Below are positions 1 through 7,561 of a stretch of DNA of 64,000 nucleotides, piece by piece. Under the pieces are notes generated by a model that saw nothing but the letters and a program-made list of their open reading frames with translations, made no database searches and had not been told where the DNA came from. The stretch's first letter is position 1. Each line of letters starts with the position of its first letter. The stretch comes from Planctomycetaceae bacterium (GTDB lineage: Bacteria > Planctomycetota > Phycisphaerae > Sedimentisphaerales > Anaerohalosphaeraceae), in NCBI GenBank assembly GCA_021372945.1, contig JAJFTK010000123.1, positions 31,278 to 95,277 on the forward strand, written 5' to 3'. The position numbers were made by a program, and so were the translations under genes.

Positions 1-1
1 G

Positions 2-1252
2 GACCTGATGTGCGCGGCCGTGGAGTGGTCAACCGACGGCCTTGAATTTGAGTTCGACGTCCAATCCTCCGAGTACGCAGAGAATGGCGTTTCATGTTAT
101 TATGAATTCAGAAGGCCGGACGGAGAAATCCTCGAGCGATCCCCCTCGCTTAAGCAAGATGAATCCATCCATTTTGAACCGGGGAATCGGCCCATTGCGT
201 TCAGGACATGGGCGATGAACGATGCCGCAAGAGTACGCGGTATCGCGGTCATGTTTCATCCGCGCACCGAAAGTGAGCAGCCCGGAGCAGCGCCCGTTCT
301 TGTTTTGACGGTCGCCAGGAATTTTGAAGAAATCGCAAAGCAATTGGCGTTTTTGAAATATCTCCTGGCCGCCGCGTCGGCGGCGATCATAGCCCTTGCC
401 TGCGGCGTCGCAGCGATTGTCGTGAAGGTTTCCCTGGCGCCGCTGACATCCGTCGCCCATCAAATTGAGGATGTCGGCGAAGAGAATCTGGGCAGACGCG
501 TTTTGGGAGAACGGCTGCCTGCGGAGGTCGCTCTTATTCAAAACAGGATCAACAGCCTGCTCGAGCGTCTGGAGTTGTCCTTCCAGCGCGAGCGTTCGCT
601 CAACGCAAACCTGGCGCATGAACTGAGAACGCCTCTTGCGGGCATGCGGTCGATCATCGATGTCACACTGGTAAAAGAGCGTGCGGCAGGGGATTACCGT
701 GAGGCCCTGGCTGAATTGATTCCCATCATCGACGACATGAATCAAATGTCTGAAACACTGTTACTAATGACCAAGATCGAAACCGGCCAGGCCGTGTTTG
801 AACCGGAGTTGCTCAGGGTATCGCCGCTGGTGGATAAATGCTGGGCCGCGATGGCTGCAAAGGCTCACAGCTCCGCGATCGTTTTCGAGAATAATCTGAA
901 CCAAAACATCTTGTGCAGATCCAATGCCGACGGGCTCTTGGTTGTATTCTCAAACCTCTTGGGAAATGCTGTCGAATATACGAACAAAGGTGGAAGGATA
1001 TGGGTTACTTCGCAAAAGAGGAAAGAAAATGTCGAGATTGTATTTGAGAATACCGGCAGCCAATTGACGGATGAACAGGTCAGGAACGTGTTTGATCCTT
1101 ACTGGCGAGCAGACCTTGTGCGGAGCAAAACGAACGTTCATTTTGGGCTGGGTTTAGCGTTGGCCAAGAGGATTATCAAGGTTCTAGGCGGAAAAATGCG
1201 TGCTGAAACGGCGAGTGGCCTGTTCCGTGTGTTTGTCCTCCTGCCTTGCTGA
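2..1252 (+). CDS. Sensor histidine kinase, 5'-truncated by the window edge
   Basis: Membrane histidine kinase of a two-component system. The reading frame is open to the window start, and the part seen begins inside a periplasmic sensor region, so the first transmembrane segment and true start lie upstream. Counting from the Met at base 8, a hydrophobic segment lies at about residues 113-142, followed by a HAMP-like linker. The H-box HELRTPL is at about 204-210 with the phospho-accepting His, an N-box NLLGNAVEYT is at about 316-325, and a glycine-rich GLGLALAK box is near 380. All ATP-binding landmarks are present, so it should be active. The order of parts fits a HAMP/HisKA/HATPase_c sensor. 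The partner response regulator is presumably just upstream. The signal sensed cannot be told from this fragment. Confidence 0.9.
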   Translation, partial: DLMCAAVEWSTDGLEFEFDVQSSEYAENGVSCYYEFRRPDGEILERSPSLKQDESIHFEPGNRPIAFRTWAMNDAARVRGIAVMFHPRTESEQPGAAPVLVLTVARNFEEIAKQLAFLKYLLAAASAAIIALACGVAAIVVKVSLAPLTSVAHQIEDVGEENLGRRVLGERLPAEVALIQNRINSLLERLELSFQRERSLNANLAHELRTPLAGMRSIIDVTLVKERAAGDYREALAELIPIIDDMNQMSETLLLMTKIETGQAVFEPELLRVSPLVDKCWAAMAAKAHSSAIVFENNLNQNILCRSNADGLLVVFSNLLGNAVEYTNKGGRIWVTSQKRKENVEIVFENTGSQLTDEQVRNVFDPYWRADLVRSKTNVHFGLGLALAKRIIKVLGGKMRAETASGLFRVFVLLPC

Positions 1253-1322
1253 TTGGCGATAGAATATATGTAGTATATCGCTATAATTTTCTAAAATTTT
1301 GTTTGATTTTTAAAAATTAGGA

Positions 1323-1351
1323 TTGACAGGAATATACCAAGGCGGTACAAT
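1323..1351 (+). promoter_or_regulatory. Strong sigma-70-type promoter for the prepilin-like gene
   Basis: TTGACA at 1323-1328 and TACAAT at 1346-1351 are separated by exactly 17 bases, close to the housekeeping consensus. The predicted start point is near 1358. It lies in an AT-rich gap after the histidine kinase and reads into the prepilin-like gene. Confidence 0.75.
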
Positions 1352-1438
1352 TCTGGTCAACACATAGAACACTTTGGCATATTTGCCTGAGAGGGTGAAA
1401 TGAGGAACGGACACACTGCTTTAGGTAAGGGCACTGAG

Positions 1439-2374
1439 ATGGCAAACAAAAAGAACCATGGATTCACCCTGATTGAGTTATTGGTTGTCATTGCTGTTAT
1501 CGCATTGCTCATGTCTATCTTGATGCCCGCATTGAGCCGGGTTCGCCAATCAGCGAAGATCACCATTTGCGGCGTTAATACCAAACAGATCGGTACTTAT
1601 GTTTCCCTGTACCAGGCCGAAAACAAAGAGGCGGTCCCGGTGATGCTCAACCGTTTTGACGCGACGGCAACCGTGCCCGCACGGGCACGCCTGCTTTCGC
1701 TGGCATTTGCAGCTTACTCTCCTGAAACGGCTGACCTGGCGGGCGTGGAAGACGGAAAATTCGATCCGAACAGATCCTGGGGCTGGAATACGGATCGGCG
1801 CACGCTCGGCGAATATTTTTCCAGATACCTTCCCGATTTTTATGTCTGCCCGTTCGTGCGGGGACGCGATACGCAAGTTGAATTTGAGGATGCCGGAACG
1901 ATCACGTTAACCGGTCCGGCCGGGACACAAACATATCGTTCGCTTGATCGGAAAATGGCGGGCGAGAGTTACTCTGTCTGGCGATGGGAACGTCGCCGCG
2001 GATCGACCGGTGACCCGACTACCATTTTGACGGCCAATCACCCATATGGTTTTCCGCACGGGGCGCCCAAATACGGTGCATTGTCATGGAATAATTACGG
2101 TGATCTGATGACGACAGACTGGGCTACATTAGATAGGACGCCTGTGAAGTGGACAGGGCGGCAGCTTCGCCGGATAGGGGCTGGTGCATTGGCCAATGCT
2201 ACGATCGTTTATTGTGAGCAGGGGCAAAATGACAGCCATTCCACCGGTTCCAATGCGCATAACGGGATTTACAATTACGGCAGCCACAAGAAGGGAAGCA
2301 GCGGCGGGACCAATGTGCTGATGGGAGATACCCACGTCGAATGGGTCGAAGGCACGCAGGTCGGTTGGCCATAA
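1439..2374 (+). CDS. Prepilin-type N-terminal methylation protein with H-x9-DG-like end
   Basis: Secreted protein with a type IV prepilin/type II secretion pseudopilin signal. A short basic leader ends in Gly, followed by FTLIELLVVIAVIALLMS, with Glu at mature position 5 as peptidase/methylase substrates require. The rest is a globular domain ending in HKKGSSGGTNVLMGDTHVEW, which resembles the H-x9-DG processing-associated motif common in planctomycete prepilin-like proteins. The start at 1439 gives the usual short leader (MANKKNHG) and has AAGG about 8 bases upstream. An in-frame ATG at 1400 with GAGAGGG before it would add 13 residues and is an alternative. A near-consensus promoter lies upstream. 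Its role is unknown: probably a surface or secretion-associated protein rather than a true pilin. Confidence 0.85.
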   Translation: MANKKNHGFTLIELLVVIAVIALLMSILMPALSRVRQSAKITICGVNTKQIGTYVSLYQAENKEAVPVMLNRFDATATVPARARLLSLAFAAYSPETADLAGVEDGKFDPNRSWGWNTDRRTLGEYFSRYLPDFYVCPFVRGRDTQVEFEDAGTITLTGPAGTQTYRSLDRKMAGESYSVWRWERRRGSTGDPTTILTANHPYGFPHGAPKYGALSWNNYGDLMTTDWATLDRTPVKWTGRQLRRIGAGALANATIVYCEQGQNDSHSTGSNAHNGIYNYGSHKKGSSGGTNVLMGDTHVEWVEGTQVGWP

Positions 2375-2388
2375 TCGTCAGATGAAAG

Positions 2389-2407
2389 TAACGGCGTGTT
2401 GCCGTTA
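2389..2407 (+). other. Short intergenic hairpin
   Basis: A perfect 7-bp stem (TAACGGC / GCCGTTA) with a 5-base loop lies just downstream of the prepilin-like gene. No T-run follows, so it is not a standard intrinsic terminator. It may stabilise or process the transcript between the two genes. Confidence 0.35.
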
Positions 2408-2444
2408 GGGGGCGTATAAAATCCAATTTTTGGAGGACGGTCAG

Positions 2445-3281
2445 ATGAAGACAATCGCAGTACTCATGTTGTGCACTTTTTCGGTTGTTGCGTCAGCTGC
2501 GGAGATGCAGTGGTTCGGCGGCGCGCACGATCAGGATTGGTTCAACACGGCCAATTGGGGTCCCGAAGGCGGCCCGATCCCCACGGCCAACGACAAGGTC
2601 AAATTGAATTACGTTTGGGCCAACGCCGGCCCCAGTGTCAATGACGCGGGTTTTGCGGGCGAGATCTTCATTTCCGAGGACCGCGATCTTGGCACGATTG
2701 GCGAGCAAAGCCTGACGATTGCGACGGGCGGCAACCTGATTACCGGCGGCGCGGTGTATGGCGGGCAAGTCATTCTGGGTTATTCCGGAGCGGACTCCCG
2801 CGCGGGGCTGCCTGCCAATGAAGGCCGGCTGGTGATGGACGGCGGTACGATGGTCATCGGCGCCGGCGCCACCAATCCCGGCGGCGGGCATTTGTTCGTC
2901 GGGTTCGGCGGCATCGGTCACCTGGAAGTGAACGCCGGAACGCTCACCGTGCTCAATATGTTCGGGCTGGGTTGGAACGGCGGAAGCGCCACCGTGCAGC
3001 TCAACGGCGGAAGCCTGGAAACCGAAGGCTGGAATTTTGGCAACGCCTCATCGTACACGTTTGACATTACCGGTGGTGCGTGGGTCCAGAATCATTTTTG
3101 GGTCAATGAGATCCAGGCCTTGGTCGATGCCGGCAAGATCACCGCTTACGGCGGAACCGGCGACGTCGTGATTACCTGGGACGCGGTCAACGAAAAGACG
3201 ATTGTGACCGCCATCCCGGAACCGGCGACCCTGGTGCTGCTGGGCATGGGGATGCTGAGTCTGCTCAGAAGAAAGAGATAA
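2445..3281 (+). CDS. PEP-CTERM sorted secreted protein with beta-repeat body
   Basis: Exported protein with a signal peptide (MKTIAVLMLCTFSVVASAAE). The body is Gly/Asn-rich and beta-strand-like, with repeated phrases such as NGGTLTV, NGGSLET and DGGTMVI typical of parallel beta or autotransporter-type passenger repeats. The C-terminus is a canonical PEP-CTERM signal, IPEPATLVLLGMGMLSLLRRKR: PEP box, hydrophobic segment, basic tail. It is therefore a predicted exosortase substrate, and an exosortase gene is present in this window on the minus strand near 57 kb. The start is ATG 2445 because GGAGG sits at 2432-2436; an in-frame TTG at 2430 overlaps that site and is unlikely. Function beyond surface display or EPS association is unknown. 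Confidence 0.88.
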   Translation: MKTIAVLMLCTFSVVASAAEMQWFGGAHDQDWFNTANWGPEGGPIPTANDKVKLNYVWANAGPSVNDAGFAGEIFISEDRDLGTIGEQSLTIATGGNLITGGAVYGGQVILGYSGADSRAGLPANEGRLVMDGGTMVIGAGATNPGGGHLFVGFGGIGHLEVNAGTLTVLNMFGLGWNGGSATVQLNGGSLETEGWNFGNASSYTFDITGGAWVQNHFWVNEIQALVDAGKITAYGGTGDVVITWDAVNEKTIVTAIPEPATLVLLGMGMLSLLRRKR

Positions 3282-3299
3282 GTTTCACGATCGTGCATA

Positions 3300-3325
3300 G
3301 GGCGCACCGCCGGTGCGCCCTTTTT
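3300..3325 (+). terminator. Intrinsic terminator after the PEP-CTERM gene
   Basis: GGGCGCACCG at 3300-3309 pairs with CGGTGCGCCC at 3311-3320, and five T follow directly. Confidence 0.85.
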
Positions 3326-3381
3326 AGTATCGACCTGTAAATAAAAAACAATGCTGTCGTGCAAAGTCAGGAGAAGTCAGT

Positions 3382-6300
3382 ATGAGTCGGAAGCGTTTTG
3401 TCTATCTATCGGTTGCCGTAATGGTGTCATTATTGGTAGGCCGTGCGGCAGCGTTGAAAGTGGCACCTTTCCATTATGCAAACGACGAGGATGAGCAATG
3501 GAAGCCCCTGGGCGGCGGTCCCATCGGGCAGGACTGGAGCAACCCGGAAAACTGGTGGCACAACGTGCTGCCGACCAGTGCGCAGAAAGCCAAGGTCAAC
3601 CGCGTTCCGGGCCCCATCATCGACAGCCCGGTGAACATCTACCAACTTTTCGTCAGCGAAGGTAATTTGAGCGCGTTCGAGTATTCACCGTGCACGCTGC
3701 AGGTGCTGGACGGCGCCAACCTGCAGATCGGGCAGGTCGCGATCCTGGGTTATTACCCGCTGGATACCGGCATTCTGCAGATCGACGGCGGCACCGTGAA
3801 TATCGCCAGCCACCTGTTCGTGGGACGCATGGGCAAGGGCAAGCTGGTGATGAACGGCGGCGACCTGACCGTGGGCGGCAACTTCGCGGTTGCTTTCCAG
3901 GGCGGCGACGGGCGCGTGGAACTCAACGGCGGAACGCTGCACATCAACCAGTTAACGTATGAGTTTGCTTTTACCGAAGCGGACCCGAATATCCCGTTGC
4001 CCGGCGGACCGGGTATTGCGGCGATCGACCTTTCCGGCGGCTCGATCGTGCACAGCGGCACGGCCGTACCGGCGGTCTATCAGCAGATGATCGATGCCGG
4101 CAAACTGACCGCGTACCACGGCAAGGGCGACGTGATCGTTCGTTTCGACGCCGCGACTCAGCAGACCACCGTCACGGGTCAGAAGCTGTTATGGAATTAT
4201 TCCGATATTAACGTCAGCGCCAGCAGCATCGTGGTGGACGAGGGCTGGAGCGGACTGGATCGCATGTTCAAGGCCAGCGTCACCGACCCCAACGCGACGA
4301 TCTTCCTGGATGACCCAGCCGGCGCCGTTTACTTTGTGGAATGGCAGACGGCGGGACCGGTCACGGTGGAATCGATCGAGATGACGGCCGAACGCGATAA
4401 CGAAAGCGGCGTGCCGCCGTTCGGACGCGCGGTCCGGCACTTCACCCTGAAGGCCCGCAGCGCCGGCTCGCCGACGTATGACCAGGTCCTGTACAACGGC
4501 GACATCACTTACACCACCAATGTAACCGAACTTATCTATGCCTTGCCTGAGGCCGTGACGGCGCAGGATTTCCGCGCCGAATTCACTGGCAACGATATTC
4601 GCGGCGTTCGCATCCGGCGTTTGAACGCGTCAGGCACGCGAACGGTCGATCAGCGCTGGAACTTTTCCGATTTGACGATGACCGCGGGCGGCAGCCCGGT
4701 AGTGGTCGATCCGAACCAGCCGGGCGCCTTTGACCTGGCCAACATGTTTGAGAACCAGCGGCTGGATAACCTGGCGACCATCTTCATGGACGGTGCGGGA
4801 GTCGACCCGGTGTATACCGTCGTGTTCAGGCCGGTCCATCCGGGCGACGTTCGTTCGATCGAGTTTGTGGCAGAACATGACAATATGGATAACGGCTACC
4901 AGCGCGCCGTCAAGCATTTCAAATTGAAGGCCAAGAGCATCGGTTCGGATATCTATGACCGGGTGCTGTATGACGCCGACATCGCGGTGCCGTATCAAAA
5001 CAACGTGTTTCGAACGACATTTGACGTGCCCGGCGGCGTGATCGCTTATGAATACTGCGCCGAATTCACGGGCAACGACGCGCTGGGCGTGCGGGTTCGC
5101 GAACTCAACGCCTTCGGAACGGATTCGGATATCGAGCCGGTGTGGAACCCGGATAACGTGATCATCGGCAACCGCACGCCGTTCCAGGTGTACAATGAAT
5201 TCTATGATGTGGATAATATGTTCCAGAAGAGCGGCGAAGCGATCGATCCGAACTTCGCGTCAACGATCTTCGAGGATTTCCCGGCGGACAGCGTTTACTA
5301 CGTGGAATGGAAGACCAAGTCCAGGGTGTGCGTCAACACCGTCCATCTGCTGGCGACACACGATGCCGTGACGGATCCGATCACACCGATGAAGCGGGCG
5401 ATGAAGCAGTTTGTCCTGAAGGCCAAGAGCGCCGGCTCGACTACGTATGACCTGACGCTTTACAGCGGTGCCGTGGCCGTACCCTACAATGCTCCGTATA
5501 ACCCGGCGGTGCTGGATAAGTGGATCAACCTGGCCGTGCCGGTGGTGGCCAGTGAGTTCCGTGCCGAGTTTACCGGCAATGACAACCTGGGCATTCGCCT
5601 TGGAGAACTGGACGCGCTGGGGACCATCCTGCCGAACGTGGCGGGCGACCTCAACGACAGCAGCGACGTCGACTTGGACGATTTCGCGGTGCTGGCAGGC
5701 AACTGGGCGCTCGACAACAGCGGTACGATGCCGATGCAGTCGCTGGAGACGTTCGAATCGTATGCGTCGCTGCCTAACACGGTTTGGTTCAACTGGGACG
5801 GCCAAACCAGCTCGTATTACAATAAGCTTTACCTGGAAACGGGAATCGTCAAGTCCGGCACGAAGGCGCTGAAATGGACGTATGACCTGGATCCGGGCGT
5901 GGTGACAGGCGATGACAAATCGGGCTTGGTCTACAAACTGGCGACGCCGGTCGACCTGCGGAATTACAGCAAGATGCGGGTCTGGATCTATCGCGATGCG
6001 ACCAACAGCCTAGAGAATTATCTCGGCGTCAAATTCATGTGGTCGGGTACGACGGATCAGCCCCACGACAGCAAGACGCAGGCGGAAGCCATGATTCTCA
6101 GTGCCAACGGCTCCTCGAAGACGCCGGGCGGCGTATGGACCGAGTGGGTCATCGATCTTAAGAATGACCTGGTCTTCAGGAATCGGTCAACCACGGGCGC
6201 GGATGACATATATGATGTCGGCAGCATTATCTTCTACCTGAACAATCGCCAGGAATTCAGAGGCGGCATGGGAACGCTGTGGCTGGATGAGATCCGGCTC

Positions 6301-6402
6301 GAACAGGATTGCGTAAGCCCCGAAGCCGACCTCAATGACGACTGCAAGGTCGATATCAATGACCTGGCGGTTCTCGTAGGCAACTGGCTGGTTGGTAAAT
6401 AA
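3382..6402 (+). CDS. Large secreted protein with three homologous domains and two dockerin-like repeats
   Basis: A signal peptide at the N-terminus is followed by a beta-repeat region like that of the preceding PEP-CTERM protein (phrases such as DGGTVNI, NGGDLTV, NGGTLHI). Three homologous modules of roughly 150-165 residues then begin near residues 268, 423 and 584. Each has W-N-(Y/F/P), a TIF(L/M/E)D motif, a RA(V/M)(R/K)(H/Q)F-LKA(R/K)S--S--YD--LY block and an AEFTGND--G(V/I)R end. A dockerin-like segment (DLNDSSDVDLDDFAVLAGNW) lies near 753. A jelly-roll-like, probably carbohydrate-binding domain runs from about 780 to 960. A second dockerin-like segment (DLNDDCKVDINDLAVLVGNW) closes the protein. 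There is no PEP-CTERM tail. AGGAGAAG precedes the start. No catalytic domain was recognised; an adhesive or scaffold role is inferred. Confidence 0.85.
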   Translation: MSRKRFVYLSVAVMVSLLVGRAAALKVAPFHYANDEDEQWKPLGGGPIGQDWSNPENWWHNVLPTSAQKAKVNRVPGPIIDSPVNIYQLFVSEGNLSAFEYSPCTLQVLDGANLQIGQVAILGYYPLDTGILQIDGGTVNIASHLFVGRMGKGKLVMNGGDLTVGGNFAVAFQGGDGRVELNGGTLHINQLTYEFAFTEADPNIPLPGGPGIAAIDLSGGSIVHSGTAVPAVYQQMIDAGKLTAYHGKGDVIVRFDAATQQTTVTGQKLLWNYSDINVSASSIVVDEGWSGLDRMFKASVTDPNATIFLDDPAGAVYFVEWQTAGPVTVESIEMTAERDNESGVPPFGRAVRHFTLKARSAGSPTYDQVLYNGDITYTTNVTELIYALPEAVTAQDFRAEFTGNDIRGVRIRRLNASGTRTVDQRWNFSDLTMTAGGSPVVVDPNQPGAFDLANMFENQRLDNLATIFMDGAGVDPVYTVVFRPVHPGDVRSIEFVAEHDNMDNGYQRAVKHFKLKAKSIGSDIYDRVLYDADIAVPYQNNVFRTTFDVPGGVIAYEYCAEFTGNDALGVRVRELNAFGTDSDIEPVWNPDNVIIGNRTPFQVYNEFYDVDNMFQKSGEAIDPNFASTIFEDFPADSVYYVEWKTKSRVCVNTVHLLATHDAVTDPITPMKRAMKQFVLKAKSAGSTTYDLTLYSGAVAVPYNAPYNPAVLDKWINLAVPVVASEFRAEFTGNDNLGIRLGELDALGTILPNVAGDLNDSSDVDLDDFAVLAGNWALDNSGTMPMQSLETFESYASLPNTVWFNWDGQTSSYYNKLYLETGIVKSGTKALKWTYDLDPGVVTGDDKSGLVYKLATPVDLRNYSKMRVWIYRDATNSLENYLGVKFMWSGTTDQPHDSKTQAEAMILSANGSSKTPGGVWTEWVIDLKNDLVFRNRSTTGADDIYDVGSIIFYLNNRQEFRGGMGTLWLDEIRLEQDCVSPEADLNDDCKVDINDLAVLVGNWLVGK

Positions 6403-6437
6403 CCAGCTTGGCCGCGTTCAAATAGTTTAATCGTGAG

Positions 6438-6467
6438 GGGCTGGGTAAAAAGTACCCAGCCCTTTTT
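6438..6467 (+). terminator. Intrinsic terminator
   Basis: A 10-bp perfect stem, GGGCTGGGTA (6438-6447) with TACCCAGCCC (6453-6462), is followed by TTTTT. It separates the surface-protein genes from the mannoside operon. Confidence 0.88.
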
Positions 6468-6502
6468 GTCGAAGCGTGAATAGCCCGAAAGGCAAAAGGG
6501 CA

Positions 6503-6531
6503 TTGACTTGTATGCCTAAATGGACTAAAAT
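6503..6531 (+). promoter_or_regulatory. Sigma-70-type promoter of the mannoside operon
   Basis: TTGACT at 6503-6508 and TAAAAT at 6526-6531 are spaced by 17 bases, directly after the terminator. The predicted start near 6538 gives a leader of about 50 bases to the HAD gene. Confidence 0.7.
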
Positions 6532-6586
6532 ATTTTAAGTTAAACACTTTTTGTACTTTCGGATGCGACTTTTTACAAAGGATATT

Positions 6587-7561
6587 ATGGACGTTCGTTT
6601 TCTGGGTTCTTTGGCAAATGAATCTGACTTTATTCCGCTTGAGCGGTGCTCGGACGGCCGTTTTATCGCGGGCAAAGATGGCGTGAAAGCCGTGCTGGCA
6701 ACAGGCGACCGAAAAGTAGAGTTCATCCTGTTTCACCAGCATATGCTGGCGTATGTGCATTCGGCTCTGGGATACCCGGCCTACTATCCGATTGAGCCCG
6801 TGAGTATGGCAAAACCCATCAAGGCTGTGCTGATGGACCTGGACGGGACGAGCGTTCGCAGCGAATCATTTTGGATTTGGATCATACAACTGACCACCGC
6901 AAGCCTGCTGAACAACCCCAAATTCGAGCTGGACGAATCAGATACCCCCTTCGTATCGGGGCACAGCGTATCAGAGCATTTACAGCATTGCATACGCAAG
7001 TACTGCCCCGATAAGACGCTGGAAGAGGCGCGGCGCTATTATTTCGAGCATACGCATTTTCAAATGGAAGAGATCGTTAAGGGCCGGGGCAAGGCCAACG
7101 CGTTTACGCCCTCGCCAGGTCTTAAAGAGTTCCTGCTGGAGTTGAAGAATGCTAACATCAAGATCGGCCTGGTGACTTCCGGCCTATACGAGAAGGCTTG
7201 GCCCGAGATCGTGTCGGCGTTTCGCACGCTGGGGATGGGCGATCCGAAAGATTTTTATGATGCGATCATTACCGCCGGCTACCCGTTGCGGAAAGGGGAA
7301 GTGGGAACGCTCGGCGAGTTGTCGCCCAAGCCGCACCCGTGGCTCTATGCGGAAACCAGCCGCGTGGGTCTGGGACTCAGCGCTGACCAGCGAAGCCATG
7401 TTGTCGGCATCGAAGACAGCGGCGCCGGCGTGTGTGCCATCCGCCTGGCCAACTTTTCGGTCATCGGATTTGGCGGCGGCAATATTATCGAAAGTGGAAC
7501 CAAGGGTCTTTGTGACCATTATTGTGAATCGTTTGAAGAGATTTGGAGAGTGATACGATGA
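6587..7561 (+). CDS. HAD-superfamily phosphatase/phosphomutase-like protein
   Basis: Cytosolic HAD hydrolase, about 324 residues. Motif I is DLDGTS (nucleophile Asp and acid Asp), motif II is VTSG, the motif III lysine lies in the SPKPHPW segment, and motif IV is GIEDSGAGV. This layout is close to beta-phosphoglucomutase/sugar-phosphatase-type HADs. An N-terminal extension of about 80 residues precedes the HAD core and was not recognised. ATG 6587 is chosen because AAAGGA lies 4-5 bases upstream and the promoter predicts a start at about 6538; a TTG at 6551 would leave little leader. It is the first gene of an operon with GH38, a symporter and a GH99-like protein, and it overlaps the next gene by ATGA. 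Dephosphorylation of a sugar phosphate in mannoside metabolism is inferred. Confidence 0.82.
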   Translation: MDVRFLGSLANESDFIPLERCSDGRFIAGKDGVKAVLATGDRKVEFILFHQHMLAYVHSALGYPAYYPIEPVSMAKPIKAVLMDLDGTSVRSESFWIWIIQLTTASLLNNPKFELDESDTPFVSGHSVSEHLQHCIRKYCPDKTLEEARRYYFEHTHFQMEEIVKGRGKANAFTPSPGLKEFLLELKNANIKIGLVTSGLYEKAWPEIVSAFRTLGMGDPKDFYDAIITAGYPLRKGEVGTLGELSPKPHPWLYAETSRVGLGLSADQRSHVVGIEDSGAGVCAIRLANFSVIGFGGGNIIESGTKGLCDHYCESFEEIWRVIR

